DNA of 44,269 nt from Bryobacteraceae bacterium (GCA_025055455.1 JANWXD010000031.1:1-44269), one strand, 5' to 3'; counted from the first letter of the stretch, positions 35,015-43,664 are shown. Notes: generated by a model from the sequence alone, not told the origin. Numbers and translations: made by a program.

Positions 35015-35938
35015 GTGAGCGGTCGACCCTCGCGCCGGGCTCTCCTGGCCGGCCTCGGCGCGCTGGCTTCAGCCCGGTCGCGTTCGGCGCCGCGCCCCAT
35101 CCGTCTGGGCGGGCCAATCTTCCTCAAGAGCGACGATCCCCGCGAACTGGCCCGGGAGCATCGCCGCCTGGGCTACAGCGCCGCGTACTGCCCCGAAGCC
35201 CGGCCGGAAGATGCTGCCCGCTGCCGCGCCATCGAGACGGCGTTCGCTGCCGAGAACGTGGTCATCGCCGAAGTCGGCGCCTGGCGCAATATGCTCGACC
35301 CGGATGCGGAGAGACGCCGCGCCACCTTCGACTACGTCGTCCAGCGACTGGCTTTGGCCGAGGCGGTCGGGGCACGGTGCGCCGTGACGATCGCCGGCTC
35401 CTACAATCCCAAAATCTGGTACGGCCCCCACCCCAAGAACCTTTCGCGGGAGTTTTTCGACGCTACCGTGGAGAACTGCCGGCGTGTGATCGATGCCGTC
35501 AAGCCCCGGCGCACGCACTTTACGATCGAGATGATGGGCTGGAGTCTGCCCGACAGCCCCGACTCCTACCTGGAGCTGATCCGCGCTGTGGACCGCAAGG
35601 GGTTCGCCGTGCACCTGGACGTGTGCAACCTGATCAACAATCCCGCCCAGTTCTACCGCAACTCCGAGCTGATCGAGGAGTGTTTCCGCAAGCTGGGCCG
35701 CTGGGTCGTCTCCTGCCACGCGAAGGACCTGGATTGGGTCGTCGAGATGAACCTCCACTTTGTCGAGGTCGTACCGGGACGGGGCCATCTGGACTACCGC
35801 GCATATTTGCGGGGGCTGGCCGCTCTCCCGGTGGATGCGCCTCTGATGCTCGAGCACCTGACGAGTCCCGACGAGTACGAGGAGGGCAAGCGCTACATCT
35901 TCAGAGTGGCCGCGGAACTGGGCTTACCATTCGCTTGA
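35015..35938 (+). CDS. Exported sugar phosphate isomerase/epimerase-like TIM barrel
   Basis: A 307-residue xylose-isomerase-type TIM barrel. The N-terminus SRRALLAGLGALASA looks like a Tat leader. Barrel pieces include VIAEVGAWRNML, CAVTIAG, the ligand-bearing TIEMMGW (glutamate) and HLDVCNLINN (aspartate), VSCHAKDLDW (histidine, then aspartate), and GRGHLDYRAYLRGL. Together they fit a metal-dependent sugar isomerase or epimerase, possibly acting outside the cytoplasm. Substrate unknown. GTG start; it is 18 bases before a second, related gene. Confidence 0.82.
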   Translation: MSGRPSRRALLAGLGALASARSRSAPRPIRLGGPIFLKSDDPRELAREHRRLGYSAAYCPEARPEDAARCRAIETAFAAENVVIAEVGAWRNMLDPDAERRRATFDYVVQRLALAEAVGARCAVTIAGSYNPKIWYGPHPKNLSREFFDATVENCRRVIDAVKPRRTHFTIEMMGWSLPDSPDSYLELIRAVDRKGFAVHLDVCNLINNPAQFYRNSELIEECFRKLGRWVVSCHAKDLDWVVEMNLHFVEVVPGRGHLDYRAYLRGLAALPVDAPLMLEHLTSPDEYEEGKRYIFRVAAELGLPFA

Positions 35939-35956
35939 AGGAGGAAGCAAGAATCC

Positions 35957-36808
35957 ATGAACCGCAGAGATTTCCTCGCGGCGGCCGCCGCGTTGGCGGC
36001 CGTCAGGGCCAAGGCGGCGCGCCTGCCCATCCGCAAGGCGGTCTGGTACGGGATGCTGCCCAAAGAGCTCAGCGTGGCGGACCGTTTCCGTTTGGCACGC
36101 GATGTTGGATTCGAAGCCATCGAGTGCCCGACGGCCGACGAGCGGCTGGCCGAGGAGTTCAAGAAAGCCTCCGAAGACGCCAAGCTGCCGATCCACTCGG
36201 TCATGAACCAGGCGCATTGGAAGTTTCCGCTGTCATCGGCCGATCCCGCAGTGGTGGCCGAAAGCATGAAGGGCCTGGAAACGAGTCTGCGCAACGCGCG
36301 CTTCTGGGGCGCCGACACGGTGCTCCTCGTCCCTGCCGTCGTCAACCCCCAAACCAGCTACCGGGACGCCTGGACGCGCTCCCAGCAGAACATCCGAAAA
36401 CTGCTGCCTTTGGCGCAGGAGCTGAAAGTGATCATCGCCATCGAGGATGTCTGGAACCGATTCCTGCTCAGCCCGCTCGAGTTCGCGCGCTACGTGGACG
36501 AATTCGAAAGCCCATGGGTGCGCGCCTATTTCGACGTGGGCAACATCGCGTTGTTCGGCTATCCGCAGGACTGGATCCGCACCCTCGGCGCCCGCATCGT
36601 GAAGCTGCATTTGAAAGACTTCCGCTTCCGAAAGATGCAAGCCGAGTTTGTCAACCTGCGCGAGGGCGACATCGACTGGAAGGAGGTGCACAGGGCCTTG
36701 AGCGAGATCGGTTTCCGAGGAGACGCTACCGTGGAGCTCGCGGCGGGCGATGAGGCGTACCTCCGGGAGGTCGTGCGGCGCATGGAACTGATTCTCGAAG
36801 GAGCCTGA
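35957..36808 (+). CDS. Tat-exported sugar phosphate isomerase/epimerase-like TIM barrel
   Basis: A 283-residue TIM barrel with the classical Tat leader MNRRDFLAAAAALAA. The barrel resembles hydroxypyruvate isomerase and L-xylulose 5-phosphate 3-epimerase relatives: VGFEAIECP, IHSVMNQAHW, WGADTVLLVPAVVNP, IIAIEDVWNRFLLSP (metal glutamate), YFDVGNIALFG (aspartate), KLHLKDFR (histidine) and GDIDWKEV. ATG start with AGGAGG well placed upstream. It is adjacent to the other barrel gene, so they may act in sequence on an extracytoplasmic sugar. The exact reaction is unknown. Confidence 0.88.
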   Translation: MNRRDFLAAAAALAAVRAKAARLPIRKAVWYGMLPKELSVADRFRLARDVGFEAIECPTADERLAEEFKKASEDAKLPIHSVMNQAHWKFPLSSADPAVVAESMKGLETSLRNARFWGADTVLLVPAVVNPQTSYRDAWTRSQQNIRKLLPLAQELKVIIAIEDVWNRFLLSPLEFARYVDEFESPWVRAYFDVGNIALFGYPQDWIRTLGARIVKLHLKDFRFRKMQAEFVNLREGDIDWKEVHRALSEIGFRGDATVELAAGDEAYLREVVRRMELILEGA

Positions 36809-36827
36809 TATCGTCCGGAGTAATCCG

Positions 36828-38546
36828 ATGGCCAAGTTTCTGGTGGGACTCGTCGCCGGGTTGATCCTGGCCCTGCTGATCGGCGTGGTCGTCGTGTTCG
36901 CGGCGCTGCGCCTCGCCGAGCGGCCTCCGGAAGTGGCCGACAACTCGGTGCTCGTTCTGCGCTTGGATGGCGAGCTGCTCGAAAAGGCGCCCATGACGAT
37001 CCCCCTGCCGTTCTTCGAGGCGCGCCGTCCGCTCACGGTCGCCGACGTCTGGGACCTGGTGCGCAAAGCGGAGGCCGACGCGCGGATCCGCGCCGTAGTC
37101 GTCATGCCGGCCGGGCTGGCCGCCGGCTGGGGCAAGCTCGAGGAGTTGCGCGCTTTGCTTGCGCGCCTGCGCAAAACGGGCAAGCCCGTGGTGGCTTTTC
37201 TCCGGGAACCGTCCACTCGCGAATACTACGTCGCGGCCGCCGCCGGGCGGATCTACATGCCACCCGAGGACTTGCTGGACATGAAGGGCTTGCGCGCCGA
37301 GGTGCTGTTCTTGCGGCGGACCCTGGACAAGCTGGGCGTACAGGTCGAGATCGAACACGCCGGCAAGTACAAGGACTTCGGCGACCGCTTCACGCGGACC
37401 TCCATGAGCCCGGAGACCCGCGAGGTGCTGAACTCGATCCTCGACGACTTGTATCGCCGCCTGGTCGCCGCCGTCGGCGAGGCCCGGCGCAAGAGTCCCG
37501 ACGCGGTCCGCGCCTTGCTCGACGAGGGGCCGTTCCTGGCCCGGCAGGCCCTCGAAAGAGGTTTGGTGGACGGCCTGCTTTACGAGGATCAAGTCTTCGC
37601 CGAAGTGGAAAGGCTGGCCGGAGGCAAAGCCCTGCGGAAGCTGGCGGCGCGGGACTATCTGCGCGTGCCCGCCTCCTCGCTCCGTTTGAGTGGTCCACGG
37701 ATCGCACTGGTTGCCGCCGAGGGAACGATCGTGAGCGGACGGGTCCCAGGCTTCGGGGACGAGGACGTGATCCAGTCCGGTCCCTTTTCCCAGTTGCTGC
37801 GCCGCGTCGGCGAAGACCCAAACATCCGCGCCGTGATCGTCCGCATCGATTCGCCGGGTGGCAGCGCTTTTGCCTCGGACGAGATCTGGCGTCAGATGAA
37901 CGCCCTCAGCAAAAAGAAACCCCTCGTGATTTCCATGTCCGATACAGCCGCATCCGGCGGCTATTACATCGCCATGACGGGCGACCCGATCGTGGCCTAT
38001 CCGGGCACCTTCACGGGTTCGATCGGGGTCATCTACGGCAAGGTGAATCTGCGCGGCCTGTATGACAAGCTCGGCATGAACAAAGAGCTGCTGACGCGCG
38101 GCCGGTTTGCCGACCTGGACTCCGATTACACTCCTCTGGATGCAGCGGCGCGCCGCAAGTTGCGTGAAGGCTTGGAGGCCACTTACCGGGCCTTCGTCGA
38201 GCGTGTCGCGCAAGCCCGGAGGCGGCGCTTCGAAGAGGTCGAACCCCTAGCCCAGGGCCGCGTGTGGCTCGGTTCGCAGGCCAAGGAGCGCGGCTTGGTG
38301 GACGAGCTCGGAGGCTTGGACCGGGCCATCGAACTGGCAAAGAAAAAGGCGGGGATCCGGCCGGAGGAACCCGTCTCGCTTGTGCTGTATCCTCCCAAGC
38401 GCACTCTCGTGGAACGTCTCTTGCAACCCGAGCGGGAGACGGCATTCGAAGCGCGCCTCAAAGTGCTGCTGCGGCAGGCACGCGCGGCGGCGTGGATCGA
38501 AGGCGGAACGCTGCGCCTGATGCCCTTTGCGATCGAGGTCCGTTGA
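36828..38546 (+). CDS. sppA: Signal peptide peptidase SppA (67 kDa type)
   Basis: A 572-residue membrane-bound Ser/Lys protease that degrades cleaved signal peptides in the periplasm. One N-terminal transmembrane segment (FLVGLVAGLILALLIGVVVV) is followed by tandem S49 halves. The catalytic serine S376 lies in TAASGGYYIA of the second half, and the lysine base is expected in GKYKDFGD of the first half (K182 by alignment with the known YKS motif, or K180). IDSPGG and GSIGVIYGK are further family motifs. The length matches the large SppA class. ATG start with GGAG about 8 bases upstream. Confidence 0.93.
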   Translation: MAKFLVGLVAGLILALLIGVVVVFAALRLAERPPEVADNSVLVLRLDGELLEKAPMTIPLPFFEARRPLTVADVWDLVRKAEADARIRAVVVMPAGLAAGWGKLEELRALLARLRKTGKPVVAFLREPSTREYYVAAAAGRIYMPPEDLLDMKGLRAEVLFLRRTLDKLGVQVEIEHAGKYKDFGDRFTRTSMSPETREVLNSILDDLYRRLVAAVGEARRKSPDAVRALLDEGPFLARQALERGLVDGLLYEDQVFAEVERLAGGKALRKLAARDYLRVPASSLRLSGPRIALVAAEGTIVSGRVPGFGDEDVIQSGPFSQLLRRVGEDPNIRAVIVRIDSPGGSAFASDEIWRQMNALSKKKPLVISMSDTAASGGYYIAMTGDPIVAYPGTFTGSIGVIYGKVNLRGLYDKLGMNKELLTRGRFADLDSDYTPLDAAARRKLREGLEATYRAFVERVAQARRRRFEEVEPLAQGRVWLGSQAKERGLVDELGGLDRAIELAKKKAGIRPEEPVSLVLYPPKRTLVERLLQPERETAFEARLKVLLRQARAAAWIEGGTLRLMPFAIEVR

Positions 38547-38612
38547 GCGGGGCGTCCCCGGAAATTGTCTCCCGGCGGGCGCCTGAGGTAAGCTTGCCCC
38601 ATTGGAAAACCT

Positions 38613-40016
38613 ATGCCGGGAACCCTCTCCACGCTGGCGCGGCGCATGGACCGGCTGTACGAATTCGACCGCGAGCCGGTGGCCGAAGCCAAACTGCAAG
38701 CCGGGCGCCGCTTTGCGGGGTTGTTCGCCGGAGAGCACGTGGCGGCCACGGAGTTCGTCATCGGCGCTTTCTTCGTTCTGCACGGCGTCAGCGCCCGCGA
38801 TCTGATCGTCGGCTTGCTGGTGGGAAACCTGCTGGCCGTGCTCTCCTGGACTTTGATCTGCGCCCCGATCGCCGTGCGCACCCGCCTGACGCTGTACTGG
38901 TACTTGCGCAAGATCGCCGGGCCCGGGATGACGCTCGTCTACAATGTCGCCAACGCATTTCTGTATTGCATCCTGGCGGGCGCCATGATTTCGGTCTCGG
39001 CCACCGCCATCGGACTCGGCTTCGGCGTCAAGACCCCGGCGCTCGATGAACTCATGCCGAACAGCGTGGGCTGGGTGATCTTGACCTTGGGGATCGGCAC
39101 GGCCTTCACCGTCCTGGCCATCCTCGGTTTCGAAAAACTCAGCAAGTTCGCCAGCGTGTGCTCCCCCTGGATCTTCGTGATCTTTCTCGCCGGTGCGATC
39201 GCCTCGTTTCGGCCCCTCGGCATTCATCCCAACTTGGATAACCTCTGGGAGGTGTTGCACACACGGGTGTGGAACGGCATCCCCACCCCCGGCCAGGAAA
39301 AGTTCGGCGTGGCCCACGTGATCTTTTTCGCGTGGTTCTGCAACCTGGCCATGCACGTGGGTCTTTCGGACATGGCGCTGTTCCGCTACGCGAAAAGCTG
39401 GAAGTACGGGCTCTATTCGGCCTTCGGCATGTATCCGGGACACATGCTGGCCTGGATGTGCTCGGGCATCATGGTGGCGAACGTCAACCGCCAGATGGAC
39501 CCGGGGCTGATGGCATATCAGGCGGCGGGGCTGGCCGGAGTGTTTGCCGTCATGCTAGCGGGCTGGACCACCGCCAACCCGACGCTCTACCGTGCGGGGC
39601 TGGCTTTGCAAGTCATCACGCCGGACTGGCCGCGGTGGAAGATCACCTTGATCGCCGGGGTCGCCACCTCGATCCTATCCGTGTTCCCCGTCTTCTTCCT
39701 GCGCTTGCTCGATTATGTGGCCATCTACGGTTTGGTACTGATGCCCGTTGGAGCGGTCGTATTCGCGGAACACTGGATCCTACCCCGGCTCGGTTTGGAG
39801 CAGTACCGCGCCGAAAAGCTCGGCTGGCTGTTCAACTGGCGGGCGATGGTGGTCTGGGTCGGAACTTTAGCCGCCTGCTGGTGGATGCCGTTCCACTTAT
39901 ATTTTCGCTGGCTGCCCGGCTATGTGCTGGCGGTGGCGGCGTACACGGCGCTCCAATATGTGCCCGCGCCGCAACGCGTCAACGTGGTGGCACCGGTCTC
40001 CGGAGGGCGGCCGTGA
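38613..40016 (+). CDS. NCS1-family nucleobase permease
   Basis: A 467-residue transporter with about twelve predicted membrane helices of the nucleobase:cation symporter-1 (cytosine/purine/hydantoin) family. The family-like stretch GWTTANPTLYRAGLALQVI is in the second half, together with FEKLSKFASVCSPWI and LLDYVAIYGLVLMPVGAVVF. It should take up a purine, pyrimidine or related compound with a cation; the substrate is not defined. ATG start with GGAAAA upstream. Its stop overlaps the start of a 55-residue membrane protein gene (GTGA). Confidence 0.88.
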   Translation: MPGTLSTLARRMDRLYEFDREPVAEAKLQAGRRFAGLFAGEHVAATEFVIGAFFVLHGVSARDLIVGLLVGNLLAVLSWTLICAPIAVRTRLTLYWYLRKIAGPGMTLVYNVANAFLYCILAGAMISVSATAIGLGFGVKTPALDELMPNSVGWVILTLGIGTAFTVLAILGFEKLSKFASVCSPWIFVIFLAGAIASFRPLGIHPNLDNLWEVLHTRVWNGIPTPGQEKFGVAHVIFFAWFCNLAMHVGLSDMALFRYAKSWKYGLYSAFGMYPGHMLAWMCSGIMVANVNRQMDPGLMAYQAAGLAGVFAVMLAGWTTANPTLYRAGLALQVITPDWPRWKITLIAGVATSILSVFPVFFLRLLDYVAIYGLVLMPVGAVVFAEHWILPRLGLEQYRAEKLGWLFNWRAMVVWVGTLAACWWMPFHLYFRWLPGYVLAVAAYTALQYVPAPQRVNVVAPVSGGRP

Positions 40017-40180
40017 ATCTCCTCGCGGTGGCCAGCGTCCTGAGTTTGGCCGGGTGTCTGGCGGCACCCGTGGCGTACTTCCTCGGCCTTCTCGAGGTAA
40101 GCACGTATAAGCAAGTTCTATTGGTCTTTTCCCTGGCTTGGTTTGTCGCCGCCACGACTTGGGCTTTTCGCAAGAGCTGA
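40013..40180 (+). CDS. Small membrane protein coupled to the NCS1 permease
   Basis: A 55-residue protein with two hydrophobic helices (about 3-27 and 35-51) and a basic tail WAFRKS. It overlaps the permease stop by four bases (GTGA) and has GGAGG six bases before the GTG start, so it should be translated with the permease. It may be an accessory or stabilising subunit. A lipobox-like LAGC sits at 12-15, but there is no basic n-region, so a transmembrane helix is more likely than a lipoprotein. No family was recognised. Confidence 0.75.
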   Translation: MNLLAVASVLSLAGCLAAPVAYFLGLLEVSTYKQVLLVFSLAWFVAATTWAFRKS

Positions 40181-40199
40181 TCCGGCGCACGACGCCACG

Positions 40200-40655
40200 A
40201 TGCAGGGCGTCCGAATTCGGCCGTTCGTACCTGGCGATCTGGCAGCGATCCTCGAGCTCGAACGCGCCACGTTCGGAGCCAGCGCTTGGCCGCGCGAGAT
40301 GTTCCTCGAAGTGAGCCGAGCCCCATCGGGGCTGTTGCTCGTGGCCGAACGAGGCCGCAGCATTGCTGGGTATGTGGCGGCCCTCCTTCGGGGTCTCAGG
40401 GCCGAGATCGTCTCGATCGCGGTCGCCCGACGGCAGCGCCGCAGCGGCATCGGCACCGCTCTGCTGCGGAGGGCGCTCCGGGAGCTCGAGCGCCGCGGCG
40501 TCCGCTCGGTGGAGCTGATGGTCCGCGTGGACAACTCTGCGGCCATCCGTTTTTACCAGCGCCTTGGATTCCGCCGCCTCGGCCGCGTGCCAGGTTACTA
40601 CGAGGACGGATCCGACGGCCTGCGCATGCGCAGCTTCTTTGGCGGAACTCTCTAG
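40200..40655 (+). CDS. rimI: RimI-like GNAT N-acetyltransferase
   Basis: A 151-residue acetyltransferase of the GNAT superfamily. The acetyl-CoA loop is RRQRRSGIGTALLRRAL, and VRVDNSAAIRFYQRLGFRRLGRVPGYYEDGSDGLRMR is the C-terminal region typical of RimI, which acetylates the N-terminal alanine of ribosomal protein S18. Without the usual tsaB neighbour, the target is inferred only from similarity. The ATG is 20 bases after the small membrane protein gene and lacks a strong Shine-Dalgarno. Confidence 0.85.
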   Translation: MQGVRIRPFVPGDLAAILELERATFGASAWPREMFLEVSRAPSGLLLVAERGRSIAGYVAALLRGLRAEIVSIAVARRQRRSGIGTALLRRALRELERRGVRSVELMVRVDNSAAIRFYQRLGFRRLGRVPGYYEDGSDGLRMRSFFGGTL

Positions 40656-40690
40656 TCCGGCGCCGGCGGAGTGGGCTACGCTGAAAGTGC

Positions 40691-41626
40691 ATGCGCCAGT
40701 TGAGGATGCGAGCGTCCGAGTGGATGGAGCGCGCGCGCCCGACGCTCCGCTACTGGATGGAAACGGAGGTGCACGTCTACGCTTTTGCGGTGTCGGCCTG
40801 CGTGCTCCTTTCCTTCTTTCCCTTCCTCATTGTCATCCTGGCGTTCTGCCGCCACGTCCTCGAGTGGCGCGCTGCCGTGGAGGCGCTCAACCTGGCACTT
40901 TCGGACTATTTCCCCGGCGCGCTAGGCGAGTTCATCCAGCGCAACTTGAGAGTCACCGTGGCGGGGCAGGGGGAACTGCCGATCATTTCCCTCCTGTTGC
41001 TCCTGTTCGTCGCCAACGGGGTTTTCGAGCCGCTCGAAGTGGCCTTCAATCGCGCCTGGGGCGTCCCGCGACACCGCAGTTTCTTCCGCAATCAACTCAT
41101 CAGCTTCGCCTTGATCCTGATCTGCGGGTCCCTCGCCCTGGCTTCGACCACCTTTGCCGCTTTGAACCGCGAAATTTGGAGCAAGGTGCTGGGCCCGAGC
41201 TCCCCGCTGCTGACGCTGTTGGGATTGGCTGCCTTCAAGGTGGCCGCCATTCCCGTGTCCATCCTCATCCTGCTGCTGGTGTACTGGCTGCTGCCCAATC
41301 GCAAGATCGACCCGCGCGACGTGGCGCCCGCCGCGGTGGCGGTAGGCCTGGCGTTGGAGCTTCTCAAGTATGTCAACCTGCTGAGCTGGCCGCTGCTGCG
41401 CGCCAAGCTCGCGCGCGAATACGGCCCGTTCGTCTACTCGGCCTCCATCCTGCTTTGGAGCTTCGTCGCGGCCATGATCGTGTTGGCCGGAGCGGAGTGG
41501 TCCGCGCGCCGGGCTCTGGCGCGCCGCCCGGCGCAACGTGAGCCCGAACCGCTTCCGAGCCCCGCAGCGACGCCATTGCAACTCCACTTGGAAGCGGATA
41601 GACTGGAAGAGAAACTGACCTCCTAA
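40691..41626 (+). CDS. YihY/UPF0761-family inner membrane protein (second copy)
   Basis: A 311-residue membrane protein of the YihY family with about six helices: VSACVLLSFFPFLIVILAF, ELPIISLLLLLFVANGVFEPLEVAFNRAWGV, LISFALILICGSLAL, VSILILLLVYWLLPNRKIDPRDVAPAAVAVGLALELLKY and EYGPFVYSASILLWSFVAAMIVLAGAEWS. Its C-terminus (about 280-311) is charged. It differs clearly from the glpD-linked YihY protein, so the copies are not recent duplicates. ATG start with TACGCT 8 bases upstream and no Shine-Dalgarno. Confidence 0.9.
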   Translation: MRQLRMRASEWMERARPTLRYWMETEVHVYAFAVSACVLLSFFPFLIVILAFCRHVLEWRAAVEALNLALSDYFPGALGEFIQRNLRVTVAGQGELPIISLLLLLFVANGVFEPLEVAFNRAWGVPRHRSFFRNQLISFALILICGSLALASTTFAALNREIWSKVLGPSSPLLTLLGLAAFKVAAIPVSILILLLVYWLLPNRKIDPRDVAPAAVAVGLALELLKYVNLLSWPLLRAKLAREYGPFVYSASILLWSFVAAMIVLAGAEWSARRALARRPAQREPEPLPSPAATPLQLHLEADRLEEKLTS

Positions 41627-41648
41627 CGAGCCTTCAAGGTGCACCGCC

Positions 41649-43037
41649 ATGGCCCAAACCCGCAATCCGACGCGTCGTGATTTTGTGAGAGCCGCCGGGG
41701 CTGCGGCAGCGGCCGCCTCCGCCTTTCCCGCACCGGCGATCCAGAAGGTGCGGGCCGCCAACGAACAGGTGCTGTACGGAGTTATCGGTACCGGCGGGCG
41801 CGGCACGTACCTGCTGCGCCACCTTCGGGGCATCGATAGCGGCCGCTGCGTGGCCGTCTGCGACGTCTACGAACCGAACCTGAAGAACGGCGTCGCCGCA
41901 GCGGGTACGAATCCCGCCGCCTACAAAGACTACCGCGAGTTGCTCGCTCGCAAGGACATCGACGCTGTCTTGATCGCGACGCCCCTCTACATGCACTTTC
42001 TTCCGACCCGCGACGCCTTGCAAGCGGGCAAGCACGTCTTCTGCGAGAAAAGCCTCGTCTTCAAGCCCGAGGAGGTCCACGCCCTTCGGGCCCTGGCCCG
42101 ACAATACCCCAAGCAAGTGCTGCAGGTGGGACTCCAGCGCCGCTACAGCCAGTTCTACCGCACCGTCAAGCAGATGATCGACAAAGGCATGCTGGGCAAC
42201 GTGACGCACATCAAGGCCCAGTGGCATCGCAATCCCGGCTGGACCATGAAGCCCAACCAGCCGCGGGAGCGCAACTGGCGGCTCTTTCGCGAGTTTTCCG
42301 GAGGCCTGACAGCGGAGTTGGCCTCGCACCAAATTGACGTGGCGGACTGGATGTTCGGCGCGCACCCCGAGTACGTCGTGGGCGTGGGAGGCCTCGAATT
42401 CCGGCGGGACGGACGGGATGTCTACGACAATATCCAGCTCATCTTCAAATATCCCAAGGGCCAAAAACTGATCTACACCGCGATCAGCACAAACAAGCAC
42501 CTACCGTTGTTCGGCGGCACGCGCACCGAATTCGGGGAGTGCATCATGGGCACGGAAGGCACCGTCGAGATCACGGTGGGCACCGATGAGGAGCCTGCGA
42601 TCGCGCTCTGGTATTACGAACCGGCCCCGCGAAACGTGACGCCGGCTCGACAGGCCAAAGAAAAGCCGATTATTGCGGGGGCGACGTTGGCGGCCACCGG
42701 GCGCGGCGCCCGCGGCTTCCCGGTCTTGCTCGAAAAAGATCAGTTCCGCGGCAACGAGTCCTTCCTGGAAAAGGAACTCAAGTACGCCCGACGATGGCTC
42801 TACAGCCGGGGGATCATGGTGCCGGAGGAGGATCGGAACCCCGTGGACGTCATGCTCGAAAGTTTCTTCGAGTGTGTTCGCACCGGCGCCAAACCCGCCG
42901 CCGACGTCGAGGTGGGCCTGCAAGATTCGACTGCCGTCATTCTGGCCAACCTGGCCATGGACGAAGGCCGCCGCGTCTACTTCAGCGAAATCGAACAGAT
43001 GGGTCGCGGGGAAGAAACCCCGCGGAGAAGGGCTTGA
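41649..43037 (+). CDS. Tat-exported Gfo/Idh/MocA-family oxidoreductase
   Basis: A 462-residue NAD(P)-dependent sugar oxidoreductase-type protein. It begins with a Tat leader (NPTRRDFVRAAGAAAAAASA). The Rossmann domain has LYGVIGTGGRGTYLLRHL and VCDVYEP, and CEKSLVFKPEE holds the usual catalytic lysine (EKP in many members, EKS here). The C-terminal alpha/beta domain includes GLTAELASHQIDVADWMFG. Many Acidobacteriota and Planctomycetota encode such exported members, probably with tightly held cofactor; the substrate is unknown. ATG start, 22 bases after the YihY gene. Confidence 0.92.
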   Translation: MAQTRNPTRRDFVRAAGAAAAAASAFPAPAIQKVRAANEQVLYGVIGTGGRGTYLLRHLRGIDSGRCVAVCDVYEPNLKNGVAAAGTNPAAYKDYRELLARKDIDAVLIATPLYMHFLPTRDALQAGKHVFCEKSLVFKPEEVHALRALARQYPKQVLQVGLQRRYSQFYRTVKQMIDKGMLGNVTHIKAQWHRNPGWTMKPNQPRERNWRLFREFSGGLTAELASHQIDVADWMFGAHPEYVVGVGGLEFRRDGRDVYDNIQLIFKYPKGQKLIYTAISTNKHLPLFGGTRTEFGECIMGTEGTVEITVGTDEEPAIALWYYEPAPRNVTPARQAKEKPIIAGATLAATGRGARGFPVLLEKDQFRGNESFLEKELKYARRWLYSRGIMVPEEDRNPVDVMLESFFECVRTGAKPAADVEVGLQDSTAVILANLAMDEGRRVYFSEIEQMGRGEETPRRRA

Positions 43038-43047
43038 CCAGGGTGAC

Positions 43048-43641
43048 CTAATACTCGGGTTTCCCCTGGTAGTGAAGTTCGCTCACGTCAAATTCCACCG
43101 TCCGGTAGGGAAACACCGCGGTCGGCAGATAAAGATCGAAACGAAGTCTCCGGAAATCCCGGCGCGCCGGACGGGGAAACACCAGCCGCAAATAGGGATC
43201 CGAAGGGGTCGGCGGGAAATGGCCTACTAAACGGAAACGGTCCCGGTCGGCGATCATCACGCATTCCTGCTCCATGCGGCGGGACTGGCCAGCATCAGCC
43301 AGGGCCGACGGGTTGTCGACTCGCACTGCCAGCACAACGTACTTGCCCTCGTTCTGTCCGAGGAATTCTTCGTATTCTGCCGGCGCCGGATCTTCGGGAG
43401 CCGGAGGGTCCCGTCGGCGCCGCAGCTCCTGCTCGGCCGCTCGGATTGGGCGCGCTGTCGCCAGGTAGACGAACACGCCGGGCACGGAGCCTCCAGGCGT
43501 CCGCACCGCTACGGTCTTGACCCACGGCGAAGCGGCCAGCACTCGGTGGATCTCCTCGTCCGTCCACTCGTGCGGGGGTTTGGCCTCCCAAAAGGGCACT
43601 TGGGCAAGCCAACCGACCAGAGTCAAATAGGCTGACGTCAT
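43048..43641 (-). CDS. Hypothetical secreted protein (acidobacterial type)
   Basis: A 197-residue protein with a hydrophobic N-terminus (about 4-17, possible leader ending near FWEA). After it come HEWTDEEIHRVLAASPWVKTVAV and VFVYLATARPIRAAEQELRRRR, then a proline- and acid-rich linker, and a C-terminal beta-rich part. This layout recalls short Acidobacteriota hypothetical proteins with a WTDEE and SPWVK motif, but no function can be assigned. It is convergent with the oxidoreductase gene and divergent from the epimerase-like gene. ATG start at 43641. Confidence 0.6.
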   Translation of the reverse strand: MTSAYLTLVGWLAQVPFWEAKPPHEWTDEEIHRVLAASPWVKTVAVRTPGGSVPGVFVYLATARPIRAAEQELRRRRDPPAPEDPAPAEYEEFLGQNEGKYVVLAVRVDNPSALADAGQSRRMEQECVMIADRDRFRLVGHFPPTPSDPYLRLVFPRPARRDFRRLRFDLYLPTAVFPYRTVEFDVSELHYQGKPEY

Positions 43642-43658
43642 CTCGCGCCACCTTACGG

Positions 43659-43664
43659 TATTCT
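43659..43664 (+). promoter_or_regulatory. -10-like hexamer before the epimerase-like gene
   Basis: TATTCT lies 8 bases before the ATG at 43673. The 31-base divergent gap leaves little room for a normal leader. No -35 is recognisable. Confidence 0.3.

Noticed and set aside
36726-38213. 495-codon minus-strand frame opposite sppA
   Set aside because: The plus strand encodes a complete SppA with catalytic residues; the minus frame has no motif.
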